In this document: piece by piece, positions 16,043 through 24,524 of the stretch | How positions within the stretch are numbered: the first letter of the stretch is position 1 | Layout of the letters: each line of letters opens with the position of its first letter | NCBI GenBank assembly: GCA_008933615.1 | Contig: WBUR01000011.1 | Span: forward strand, 1 to 64,000 | Direction of reading: 5' to 3' | Source: a bacterium | GTDB lineage: Bacteria; CLD3; SB21 | Length of the DNA stretch: 64,000 nucleotides | Program-made: the position numbers and the translations under genes | Notes under the pieces: generated by a model | The model's input: the letters and a program-made list of their open reading frames with translations, nothing else | The model's database searches: none | What the model was told of the DNA's origin: nothing

Positions 16043-17050
16043 TTACCTACCTATCTTCCCCTGAATAAATTTACATGCGAGGTCCACGTCGTATTGACTC
16101 CCGATGATCAAAGGTACGCGCTGATGCAGATCGGTCGGATCAATCTCCAAAATACGGCGATGGCCGTCGGATGCAAGGCCGCCGGCGTGCTCGATAAGCA
16201 TAGCAAGCGGATTGGCCTCGTACAGTAGTCGCAGTTTCCCTTCTGGATTGGTTTTGTCTTCCGGATACAAGAAAATGCCTCCGTACAATAAGTTACGGTG
16301 AAAATCGGCGACCAGCGAACCGATGTAACGGGAGGAGTAGGGTCTTTTATCAGTGCCGTTGTCTTCTTTCAGATAGCTGATGTAGCGGCGGACGCCGTCA
16401 TTCCACTTATTGGAATTGCCTTCGTTGATACTGTACATCTTGCCGCGCTTGGGCGTCTGTATATGCTCGTGGGAAAGTATGAATTCACCTAAACCCGGAT
16501 CAAGTGTGAATCCGTGAACGCCCTGCCCGGCCGTGTACACGAACATGGTACTGGATCCGTAGATGATATACCCAGCGGCAACCTGCTGTATGCCTCGCTG
16601 ACGGCACATATCCGTTTCGCTTACGTTGGCGTTGGGATATTTGCGGAGAATGGAGAATATCGTTCCGACGCTGACATTGGCGTCGATATTGGATGAACCA
16701 TCGAGCGGATCGAAGTTGATAATATATTTTCCGCCGGGTATGGTGTCCTTTAAGCTGAGTGGATGTTCCATTTCTTCCGATCCCAACATGTAGATTTCGC
16801 CGCGACCGCCGGAAATAATATTGACAAGAGTATCGTGGGAAAATATATCCAGTTTCTTTACCGCTTCGCCGTGTACATTCTCCGTTCCGGTCAAACCCAG
16901 CACATCAACCAACCCGGCGCGATTCACTTCGTGCCCGATGATTTTGCCGGCCAGCGCAATATCCGTAAGCAATCCGGACAATTCACCGGTTGCTTCCGGG
17001 TGCGTACGCTCCATGTCAATGATGTGGCGGTCGATCGTTTTGAAGCTCAT
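16043..17050 (-). CDS. fbp: Fructose-1,6-bisphosphatase, class I
   Basis: This enzyme hydrolyses fructose 1,6-bisphosphate in gluconeogenesis. The class I metal-site motif DPLDGSSNIDANVSVGTIF is intact, preceded by GSEEMEHP for the other metal ligands, and the substrate-binding segment YSSRYIGSLVADFHR is present. The length of 335 residues is normal. The ATG has an AGGA site seven bases upstream. The leader between about 17051 and 17092 is followed by a repeat element with an inverted-repeat structure, oriented toward this gene in the same way as the related copy upstream of ribD. Confidence 0.96.
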   Translation of the reverse strand: MSFKTIDRHIIDMERTHPEATGELSGLLTDIALAGKIIGHEVNRAGLVDVLGLTGTENVHGEAVKKLDIFSHDTLVNIISGGRGEIYMLGSEEMEHPLSLKDTIPGGKYIINFDPLDGSSNIDANVSVGTIFSILRKYPNANVSETDMCRQRGIQQVAAGYIIYGSSTMFVYTAGQGVHGFTLDPGLGEFILSHEHIQTPKRGKMYSINEGNSNKWNDGVRRYISYLKEDNGTDKRPYSSRYIGSLVADFHRNLLYGGIFLYPEDKTNPEGKLRLLYEANPLAMLIEHAGGLASDGHRRILEIDPTDLHQRVPLIIGSQYDVDLACKFIQGKIGR

Positions 17051-17092
17051 AGGTTTTCCTGTGCGATTTTATTGTGAACTTGTTAAAAATAA

Positions 17093-17236
17093 TTTATGTG
17101 CTTATCCGCTTTACTCACATACGTCATGGTGAGCGGAGTCGAACCATGACAAAGTATAGTAAAATCAGCCTTCGACTGCGATCAGGCTGAACTTATCTTT
17201 TCCATTTGTGAGTCAACCGGATATGCACAATAATTT
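17093..17236 (-). repeat. Intergenic element with terminal inverted repeats (MITE- or REP-like), copy 2
   Basis: The two ends are imperfect inverted repeats of about 26 bases: the reverse complement of 17093-17121 reads TGTGAGTAAAGCGGATAAGC and so on, and 17206-17231 reads TGTGAGTCAACCGGATATGC. They share about 22 positions. The interior holds a stem GTCATGGT/ACCATGAC with GTTCGACTCCGCTC between. One half (17093-17180) matches 81-191 in reverse complement. It lies in the 262-base gap between deoC and fbp (both on the minus strand). No open reading frame is inside, so any movement would depend on a transposase elsewhere. Confidence 0.7.
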
Positions 17237-17312
17237 ATAAGCGCCATACTTTAGATCCGCATCGACTTGATAGAAATCTTTGGCGAACTTACCATACGAT
17301 GTAAAAAAAAAA

Positions 17313-18221
17313 CTAATATCCCTGAGAGGGACCGGATTTTCCGCTGACGATCTTGACACTGGCGCTGGCGCCGATGCGGGTAGCCCCCGACTCGACCATT
17401 TGTACGACGTCCTCGTAGGTGCGAACGCCGCCGGAGGCCTTCACGCCTATCTGAGTGCCTACCACTTTTCGCATGAGAGCAATATCTGCCGCAGTTGCGC
17501 CGCCCTTGCTGAATCCCGTTGATGTCTTCACGTAGGCCGCGCCGGCTTCTTTGGCGAGCAAACACGCTTTTATTTTTTCTTCGTCGGTGAGCAGGCAGGT
17601 TTCGATGATTACCTTGACCGGGCGTCGTCCGGCATTACGAACGACCTCCTGAATATCTTTTTTGACCAAATCATATTCGCGAGATTTGAGCCAGCCGACG
17701 TTGATGACCATGTCAATTTCCTGCGCGCCCTGCGCAACGGCCGTTTGTGTTTCGAATCCCTTAGATTGGCTGCTGGTAGCTCCGAGCGGGAAGCCGACCA
17801 CCGTGCATACAAGTACGCCGCTTTTATGAAGTTTTTGCGCGCAGCGTTTGACCCAGCCGGGATTGACACAGACAGAAGCGAAACAGTACATGCGCGCTTC
17901 ATCGCATAACTGGTCAATTTCCTGCTTTGTTGCTTCGGGTTTGAGTAATGTATGATCGATCAAACGTGCGATCTGCTGTTTGGCCGGACTGATCCCGAGG
18001 CTCGAGGAAATACGGCACGCGCCGCATTCGATCATCTGGTCGGCGACCTCGGGATGTTTGGAGACGATGCAGTGACAGCTGTCGGAACGTTTACAATCGG
18101 TGTTGGTGCATGTCTCGCAAGTGGTCTCATCGGACGGCATCTTGATAGCGGCGGCGGATTTCAGATCGGTAATGATTTTTTCAATTTGATCGGAAAGCAT
18201 TTTTTCTGTGTAGAAATTCAT
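17313..18221 (-). CDS. deoC: Deoxyribose-phosphate aldolase with a cysteine-rich N-terminal extension
   Basis: DeoC cleaves 2-deoxyribose 5-phosphate to glyceraldehyde 3-phosphate and acetaldehyde in deoxynucleoside breakdown. The TIM-barrel part (about 82-290) has the Schiff-base lysine K232 in [11 protein letters not shown], the second lysine K261 in VKASGGVRT and D170 in [10 protein letters not shown]. The first 80 residues are an extension, not present in the compact E. coli enzyme, with cysteines at 35, 38, 43, 49, 51, 66 and 69 (CETC, CHC, CGAC), which could bind a metal or cluster. The gene follows ltaE by 12 bases and is probably co-transcribed. A nucleoside transporter gene lies nearby at 20139. 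Confidence 0.93.
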   Translation of the reverse strand: MNFYTEKMLSDQIEKIITDLKSAAAIKMPSDETTCETCTNTDCKRSDSCHCIVSKHPEVADQMIECGACRISSSLGISPAKQQIARLIDHTLLKPEATKQEIDQLCDEARMYCFASVCVNPGWVKRCAQKLHKSGVLVCTVVGFPLGATSSQSKGFETQTAVAQGAQEIDMVINVGWLKSREYDLVKKDIQEVVRNAGRRPVKVIIETCLLTDEEKIKACLLAKEAGAAYVKTSTGFSKGGATAADIALMRKVVGTQIGVKASGGVRTYEDVVQMVESGATRIGASASVKIVSGKSGPSQGY

Positions 18222-18233
18222 AGTTTTTTATTT

Positions 18234-19262
18234 TTAATTAAAATGTTTTTTCAAAATGCTGATCGTATGATCGATATCGTCCATGGAAACATCGAGGTGC
18301 GTGACGAAACGAATTTTAACGTCGCTGAACGGAATGGCTAGAATGCCCTGCAATTTTAATTTATCAATAATAGCATAAGAAGTACCGGTTTTAACGCTAA
18401 AGATCACAATGTTGGTTTGCACGGTGGGCAAGTCTATCGTAAATGATTTTAATTCCGAAATAGACTCGGCAAGTTTTCTTGCCTTGAGATGATCTTCGCG
18501 TAGTTTATCAACGTTATGCCGAAGCGCATACAAGCCGGCCGCCGCAAGAATTCCAACCTGACGCATTCCGCCGCCGAATGCTTTTCTGAAATAACGCGCT
18601 TTGTCGATAAACGGCTTTGTTCCAACTAAAACAGAACCTACCGGCGCGCCTAACCCCTTGGACAAGCAGATTGAAATAGAATCAAAATATTTTCCGTATT
18701 CCAGAGGTTTGATATTCGCTGCGACGCATGCATTCATTACGCGCGCCCCATCGAGGTGAAGCGGGATATTCCGCCGACGCGCGACGTCCGCTATTTTCTT
18801 AATTTCCTCAATCGGATAAATCGTTCCGCCTGCGCGGTTATGCGTATTCTCCAGCGCAATAAGTCCGGTTGGCGCAGCGTGAATATCGTCTAGATTATTG
18901 ACGGATCGGTCGATCTGATCTGCAGATAGCACGCCGTTTGTTCCGGGTATAATTTTTGTGATCACGCCGGATAACATACCCGCGGCGCCCGCTTCGTATT
19001 TGAAAATATGCGCATCGGCTTCAAGGATGATCTCATTGCCGGGCTGGGTGTGCGTTTTGACGGCAAGCTGATTACCCATGGTTCCGCTCGGAATAAAGAG
19101 GCCGGCCTCTTTATCAAACATTCTGGCAACCACCTGCTGCAGTTCATTGACAGTCGGGTCTTCGCCGAAGACATCATCGCCGACTTCTGCGGCGGACATG
19201 GCCGCGCGCATTTCGGGTGAGGGTTTTGTAACTGTATCGCTTCTAAGGTCAATTGTTTTCAT
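18234..19262 (-). CDS. ltaE: Low-specificity L-threonine aldolase
   Basis: A fold-type I PLP enzyme that splits L-threonine or allo-threonine to glycine and acetaldehyde. Motifs: the N-terminal [16 protein letters not shown], the residues [11 protein letters not shown] for the PLP-ring aspartate, and K202 in [15 protein letters not shown] for the Schiff base. The length of 342 residues is typical. It precedes deoC by 12 bases; both enzymes release acetaldehyde, so the pairing may be functional (inference). Its start faces coaE across a 159-base divergent region that contains a short inverted repeat. Confidence 0.95.
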   Translation of the reverse strand: MKTIDLRSDTVTKPSPEMRAAMSAAEVGDDVFGEDPTVNELQQVVARMFDKEAGLFIPSGTMGNQLAVKTHTQPGNEIILEADAHIFKYEAGAAGMLSGVITKIIPGTNGVLSADQIDRSVNNLDDIHAAPTGLIALENTHNRAGGTIYPIEEIKKIADVARRRNIPLHLDGARVMNACVAANIKPLEYGKYFDSISICLSKGLGAPVGSVLVGTKPFIDKARYFRKAFGGGMRQVGILAAAGLYALRHNVDKLREDHLKARKLAESISELKSFTIDLPTVQTNIVIFSVKTGTSYAIIDKLKLQGILAIPFSDVKIRFVTHLDVSMDDIDHTISILKKHFN

Positions 19263-19285
19263 GAACGGCCGTTTGAGGTGCTGAA

Positions 19286-19305
19286 TTCGTTATATGCATA
19301 ACGAA
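19286..19305. promoter_or_regulatory. Inverted repeat in the ltaE/coaE divergent region
   Basis: TTCGTTAT (19286-19293) and ATAACGAA (19298-19305) form a perfect eight-base dyad with a four-base spacer, 24 bases upstream of ltaE and about 116 upstream of coaE. The size and position suit a dimeric repressor site, but no matching regulator is encoded in the window. Confidence 0.4.
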
Positions 19306-19421
19306 CTTAACGGTTTAAGGTTATTATTTCAACGAAAATTTAGCTTTTATATTAAAATCGAATTATTCAAATTGTGTTTTAGCAAGCATATCGCTACCTG
19401 AACTTAAAACATAAGCGTCTT

Positions 19422-20021
19422 ATGAAAAGTGTCGTCATCGGCCTGACAGGCGGTATCGGCTGCGGGAAAACGGAAGTCGCTAAGATATTTCAGCAGCTTG
19501 GCGCAAAGATCATTGATGCAGACGAGATCGGTAAATCAGTGGTCGAAACTCAGCCGAACGTCCTGACGGAAATAGTGCATGTTTTCGGACGGAAATTTGT
19601 TGACACAGACGGAACATTAAAACGAAAAGAACTGGGCCGTTTCGTATTCGCTGATGAAGAAAAAAAGAGGCAGTTGAACAGGATCGTTCACCCTCATTTG
19701 TTTAAGCGTGTGAAGCAAGAGATCGAAGTGGCGCAAAATGCAGGTTACAAAGTTATTGTGGTTGATGCCGCGCTCATATACGAAACCGGCATTGAAAATA
19801 TCTTTGACAAGGTGATCGTAGTTAATTCAGATCTTAAAAATCGCATAGAACGAATAAAGCAGCGCGACCAATTGACCGAAGATGAAATCAATCATCGGAT
19901 TGCATCCCAAATGCCCTTAGAAGAAAAGGCCCGCCGCGCAAATATAGTGATTACTAATAACGGCTCCGTGGAATCTCTGAAAGAAGCGGCCGAAAAGATT
20001 TTCAGGACTTTTTTTGATTAA
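19422..20021 (+). CDS. coaE: Dephospho-CoA kinase
   Basis: This enzyme phosphorylates the 3-prime hydroxyl of dephospho-CoA, the last step of coenzyme A synthesis. The P-loop is G-L-T-G-G-I-G-C-G-K-T near residues 8-18, followed by the family's DADEIGKSVVE and RIVHPHLF stretches and the lid segment IERIKQRDQLTEDE. The length of 199 residues is normal. It stands alone, diverging from ltaE and followed by a 117-base AT-rich gap before the nucleoside transporter, with no clear terminator. Confidence 0.95.
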   Translation: MKSVVIGLTGGIGCGKTEVAKIFQQLGAKIIDADEIGKSVVETQPNVLTEIVHVFGRKFVDTDGTLKRKELGRFVFADEEKKRQLNRIVHPHLFKRVKQEIEVAQNAGYKVIVVDAALIYETGIENIFDKVIVVNSDLKNRIERIKQRDQLTEDEINHRIASQMPLEEKARRANIVITNNGSVESLKEAAEKIFRTFFD

Positions 20022-20138
20022 CGATTGAATCTTTACATTTGAGAATTTTAGACCGCAAGATAACCTTGCTTAAAAAAAATTAATTTTCTACTTTGCCAAA
20101 CCTTTTTACCACTTCTTTTTAAAATAAGCGGAGTCAAC

Positions 20139-21446
20139 ATGGAAAGATTCATCGGCCTATTTGGTTTGATCGGCATTCTCGGCATAGCGTACGCAGCCTC
20201 GAACAACAAGAAACGCATCAACTGGCGCCTGGTCGGGATGGGGATGCTCATACAGGTTGTCTTTGGTTTCCTGGTTCTTAAAGGGAAGGAATGGGGTGCG
20301 CCGTTCAATTTTCTTGCAATCGCTTTCGAGAAGATTGGAGAGGGATTCGTGGCCATTCTTGGTTACACAACCGCAGGAGCGCAATTTGTATTTGGGAATC
20401 TGGCGATCAGTCCCGGAGCGAACGGAAGCCTTGGATTTTTCTTTGTATTTCAGGTTTTGCCGACCATCATTTTCTTTTCTTCCCTGATGTCGCTACTGTA
20501 TTACATGGGCGTCATGCAAAAAGTGGTGCATGGCATGGCATGGGTAATGTCCAAACTCATGGGCACGAGCGGCGCGGAGTCGTTATCATGTACCGCCAAT
20601 ATTTTTGTTGGTCAGACAGAAGCGCCTTTGATGATACGGCCGTTCATTAAGACTTTGACCAATTCAGAATTACTTACCATCATGGTTGGCGGTATGGCCA
20701 CCATTGCCGGCGGCGTGATGGCTGCTTACATTCAAATGCTGGGACAGTCGTACGCGGATACCTACGGCGTTCCTATCGAACAGGGGCAGATCATGTTTGC
20801 TACGCAGCTACTGGGCGCGAGTATCATGGCGGCGCCTGCAGGCCTGGCCATTTCGAAAATAATATTTCCTGAAGTTTCAGATCCCGTGACGAAGGGCAGC
20901 GTCAAAGTTGAGGTCGAAAAAAACGCCTCGAATGTAATTGAAGCGGCGGCAACCGGCGCGGCCGACGGAATGAATTTAGCCTTAAACGTTGCCGGAATGC
21001 TCCTGGCATTTATCGCGCTCATTGCACTATTCAATTCCTTATTTGGAATCGTCGGCGGTTGGGTCGGCATTGAAAATTTAACGCTCCAGGACATTTTTGG
21101 CTATGTATTTGCGCCCGTGGCATTTCTTACCGGCGTTCCATGGAGTGAAGCTCAGGAAGTAGGGCGATTGTTAGGAACGAAAATTGTTCTTAACGAGTTC
21201 GTTGCGTATTCCGATATGGCCGGATTAATTCACAGTAAAGCCATTCAAGACCCCAAATCGATCATGATTGCCACATTCGCATTATGCGGTTTTGCTAATT
21301 TCTCATCAATCGCCATTCAGATCGGAGGCATTGCTCCACTGGCGCCGGAACGCCGTAAGGACATCGCGGCATTGGGACTGCGCGCCGTTTTGGGCGGAGC
21401 GCTGGCAACGTTGATGGCGGGCACGATCGCCGGAATTTTGCTGTAA
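20139..21446 (+). CDS. Concentrative nucleoside transporter, NupC/CNT family
   Basis: A 435-residue inner-membrane protein with eight or more hydrophobic segments. Hallmarks of the CNT family are GTSGAESLSCTANIFVGQTE and the later VGRLLGTKIVLNEFVAY and CGFANFSSIAIQIGG, which form the substrate- and sodium-binding helices. It should import nucleosides driven by a sodium or proton gradient. A GGAG site precedes the ATG. It is tightly followed by the transglycosylase gene, although the two functions do not obviously match. The deoC gene, for nucleoside breakdown, is 2 kb away on the other strand. Confidence 0.93.
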   Translation: MERFIGLFGLIGILGIAYAASNNKKRINWRLVGMGMLIQVVFGFLVLKGKEWGAPFNFLAIAFEKIGEGFVAILGYTTAGAQFVFGNLAISPGANGSLGFFFVFQVLPTIIFFSSLMSLLYYMGVMQKVVHGMAWVMSKLMGTSGAESLSCTANIFVGQTEAPLMIRPFIKTLTNSELLTIMVGGMATIAGGVMAAYIQMLGQSYADTYGVPIEQGQIMFATQLLGASIMAAPAGLAISKIIFPEVSDPVTKGSVKVEVEKNASNVIEAAATGAADGMNLALNVAGMLLAFIALIALFNSLFGIVGGWVGIENLTLQDIFGYVFAPVAFLTGVPWSEAQEVGRLLGTKIVLNEFVAYSDMAGLIHSKAIQDPKSIMIATFALCGFANFSSIAIQIGGIAPLAPERRKDIAALGLRAVLGGALATLMAGTIAGILL

Positions 21447-21455
21447 TTGGTATTA

Positions 21456-23555
21456 ATGAAAGATTTTTTTTTCAAATACTGGATCATAGGAGTTGTCTTC
21501 ATTGGCGCGGGCATGGTGGTTTTTGTTGTGCCGCCTATTCTGCATGCGGTGATTGAAAATAAGATCCTCGATGCGATTGAACGAACGGAAAAAAGGGTCA
21601 ACTGCAAAATAACTCTTCAGTCGTTGTCATTTTTGAATACAACGACGTTTCAAATTGAGAACCTATCCGTTGCATCCGATTCAGTTACCATGTCCAGGTT
21701 GTCCCGCGCAGGAATTGCCGATTCAAACAAACTTCTAGAAATCAAAAATTTGAAGGTGGATTTGTATCTTGGAGGATTTTTAACGGGCCGGTATGTACAT
21801 GCGATTACGATAGATTCATTGAGCGCCAACCTTATACGCACTTCCGACAGCACGAATAATTTCTTAACTATTCTCAAAGCTTTTCAATCGAGCCCGGGAA
21901 CAGGTACGGAAGCCGCCAGGCCGGAACAAAAAAATAAAATCGCGCAATTTGTTGACACCTACCTGCAAAAAAAACTTCCGTCGTTTGAAATTCGTCATAT
22001 GGATGTCCTGTATCAGGATTATTCAGGTAAACTTTTTTCTATCCGTAATTTCACCCGAAAGCCGGACGAAATAAGTTTCAAAAATTTTAGGTTAACCTTA
22101 CATGAAAGCCTGTTACGCGACGCCCAGTTTGAAATGCGGGGCTCCATCGTTCAATCGACGGCAATGGTGAATCAACTGGAGATCAACGGATCGCTGAATC
22201 ATTCCAAACGCCAGATTGTGTTTAATGCTTTGTTCGATTCGAATTTCAAAGTACCTTTTATACGGTCATTTTTTGGCGGCGAAATATCTTTGAAAGGTTT
22301 TGACGCTCAGATATACAGCATCGAAGATGATGACGATTGGAGCAACATGAAGGCAGCCGTAAATATCAATGAAATGGAAATCTTATCCGACGCGGTTTCC
22401 GAAAAAAAATTACGTAATCTCAATGTTGGTTTTGATTTGGATCTTGATTTTGGAGCGGATGAACTGGTCATTCGCCCCGATACCCGAGTCTACCTGAATA
22501 AGATAACGGGTTTTATAAGCGGTAAGATCGAACGCTTGCATAGTCAGCCGCTGTTAGATTTGCACTTCAAATTGCCGATGATTCCAATGGATGATTTTTT
22601 TTCATCAGTGCCGGAAGGTCTGCTGACGCGAATTGAAGGCATTAAGGTGCGCGGGTCATTCGAATTTGAAGCTGCATTGAAATTGGATTTTGAACAGTTG
22701 GACAGTATCAAGTATGACCCGACCCTGACCGTGAGCGATGATTTCAGGGTGCTTTCTCTTGGCGATTCCATTGAAGTTAAGGTCCTGCGGGACAGTTTCA
22801 ATTATACGTTTACACGGGAAGACGACACGGACAGCACCTATCTTGTTGGCGGAAGTAATTCGTATTTCCAGCCGCTCGACAGCATTCCGCCGATTCTGAT
22901 CCATAGCGTGTTATTCTGCGAGGATAATTCTTTCTTCAAGAACGACGGGTTTAACGTTTTGCAGATCGGGCGCAGCCTGCGCGACAATATCCGGGAAAAA
23001 AAATTCGCACGCGGGGCAAGCACGATTTCAATGCAGTTCGTGAAAAACATTTTCCTGAGCAGAGAAAAAACGATTTCACGCAAGTTTCAGGAATTGATCC
23101 TTACCTGGCTGTTTAATCATGAGAAACTATTGGATGAAAAACGAGACAAAGAAAAACATAAAAAAAGACTGTTGGAAATTTATTTGAATATCATAGAATG
23201 GGGCCCGGATGTTCACGGCGTCGGGAGGGCCACAGAATTTTATTTTCATAAAAAGCCAAAAGATCTGACGGTAGGCGAGTCGGTGTTTTTGGCAACCATC
23301 ATTCCGAATCCGAAAAAATACGAGCGGTATTTTGAAGACGGCGTACCGAAAAAAAAACACGCTAATTTCATGAACCTGATAGTCAAGATGCTTCATGAAA
23401 AAGATGTGATCGATTCATTGACCATGGCCAAAAACCTGCCCTGTACATTCAAGATCACCGGCGAAGCGCGCCGGTTCATGATCGGCATTAAGGCGGCTGA
23501 CAGCACGGACACGGAGCAGGATATTTATTACAAAGATATCGAACTGAATAATTAA
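21456..23555 (+). CDS. AsmA-like protein with a GT51 peptidoglycan transglycosylase domain
   Basis: One N-terminal membrane segment (about 8-30) leads into a long AsmA/DUF3971-like region (to about 450) and then a GT51 domain. GT51 motifs are present: catalytic E489 in C-E-D-N-S-F-F, then RGASTISMQFVKNIFLSREK and LLEIYLNIIEWG. These domains polymerise lipid II into glycan strands. No transpeptidase domain follows, so the protein is a monofunctional glycosyltransferase with a large periplasmic front part. I prefer the ATG at 21456; an in-frame TTG at 21447 directly follows the previous stop. It shares a likely transcript with the CPBP-like gene 11 bases downstream. Confidence 0.88.
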   Translation: MKDFFFKYWIIGVVFIGAGMVVFVVPPILHAVIENKILDAIERTEKRVNCKITLQSLSFLNTTTFQIENLSVASDSVTMSRLSRAGIADSNKLLEIKNLKVDLYLGGFLTGRYVHAITIDSLSANLIRTSDSTNNFLTILKAFQSSPGTGTEAARPEQKNKIAQFVDTYLQKKLPSFEIRHMDVLYQDYSGKLFSIRNFTRKPDEISFKNFRLTLHESLLRDAQFEMRGSIVQSTAMVNQLEINGSLNHSKRQIVFNALFDSNFKVPFIRSFFGGEISLKGFDAQIYSIEDDDDWSNMKAAVNINEMEILSDAVSEKKLRNLNVGFDLDLDFGADELVIRPDTRVYLNKITGFISGKIERLHSQPLLDLHFKLPMIPMDDFFSSVPEGLLTRIEGIKVRGSFEFEAALKLDFEQLDSIKYDPTLTVSDDFRVLSLGDSIEVKVLRDSFNYTFTREDDTDSTYLVGGSNSYFQPLDSIPPILIHSVLFCEDNSFFKNDGFNVLQIGRSLRDNIREKKFARGASTISMQFVKNIFLSREKTISRKFQELILTWLFNHEKLLDEKRDKEKHKKRLLEIYLNIIEWGPDVHGVGRATEFYFHKKPKDLTVGESVFLATIIPNPKKYERYFEDGVPKKKHANFMNLIVKMLHEKDVIDSLTMAKNLPCTFKITGEARRFMIGIKAADSTDTEQDIYYKDIELNN

Positions 23556-23566
23556 GGAACATCATC

Positions 23567-24514
23567 ATGAATCCTGACGGTAAAGTCTATCAATTTCTTT
23601 TTAATCACATTGCCCAGATAAAGTGGCAATGGCGTATATTGATCTTTTTCTTTTTCTTGTTTGTCCTGTCCAATTTTATTTCGGTGTTTTATGCAGTATA
23701 CCTGCCTGCGTTGCCCGCTACGGCGCCAGGTCATGATTTCAGGACATTAATGCATTTAGTAGGCTGGCTGATTGGGATTAGTATGTTAACGATTGCTGCC
23801 CTGAAGATACTCGATAAGCGGTCTTGGCGTTCCATCGGTCTGAGTTTTCATGCGGAATGGATAAGAGAACTTATTTTCGGTTTACTTCTCGGAATGCTGA
23901 TGCCTGTAGTATTGCTGATTTTGCTGCTGCCGTGGGGATTTATATCGCTTACGCCACAGCCGGTAGCATTCTTAGATTTTATCGGCGGATTGGGTATGAA
24001 CATACTTATATGGGCCGTAGCCGCGATCTGGATAGAACTCGTTCTACGCGGATATTTTATGCAAACCATGGCAGAAGGTATGGGCAAGATCGTTGCGGCG
24101 ATATTTGTCTCACTCATGTATGCACTGATACAAACGCAATTTCACATCGACGAAATTCTTAACGGAGTAAACATCGCGCTACTCGGTTTCGTTTTTGCAA
24201 TCTGTTATTTCCGAACCCGCGCCTTATGGACCGGCATAGGCGTCCAGTTTGCGCTGAATTTTATTCAGAATTTTTGTTTTGGCACTCCGGTTTACGGTAT
24301 TCGACCTTCGTATTCATTATTCAAGGCGGAGGTCGGTTTGCGGAATATTGCCGTTGGAGACTATTTTAGTATTGACCAAGGCTTGATTGCTTCATTGATT
24401 ACCATCAGTTGTATCTATTATCTTTTGCAGTCGAAACAGTTGACGATTTCCGAAACGGTCCGCAAGATTAAATTCGACGCGCTTTCTCAGCCTTTTCTTA
24501 AATCAAAAGAATAA
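23567..24514 (+). CDS. CPBP (CAAX protease)-like membrane protein with degenerate active site
   Basis: A 315-residue membrane protein with about eight hydrophobic segments and the CPBP order of motifs, but key residues are lost. The first motif, normally EExxxR, is I156-E157-L-V-L-R161. The second, normally FxxxH, reads Y185-ALI-Q189. The third, normally HxxxN, reads Q227-FAL-N231. It is therefore probably not an active intramembrane protease of the classical type. The closeness to the transglycosylase gene (11 bases upstream) and selA (10 bases downstream) suggests an operon but not a function. Confidence 0.75.
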   Translation: MNPDGKVYQFLFNHIAQIKWQWRILIFFFFLFVLSNFISVFYAVYLPALPATAPGHDFRTLMHLVGWLIGISMLTIAALKILDKRSWRSIGLSFHAEWIRELIFGLLLGMLMPVVLLILLLPWGFISLTPQPVAFLDFIGGLGMNILIWAVAAIWIELVLRGYFMQTMAEGMGKIVAAIFVSLMYALIQTQFHIDEILNGVNIALLGFVFAICYFRTRALWTGIGVQFALNFIQNFCFGTPVYGIRPSYSLFKAEVGLRNIAVGDYFSIDQGLIASLITISCIYYLLQSKQLTISETVRKIKFDALSQPFLKSKE

Positions 24515-24524
24515 AGCGGTTGCT

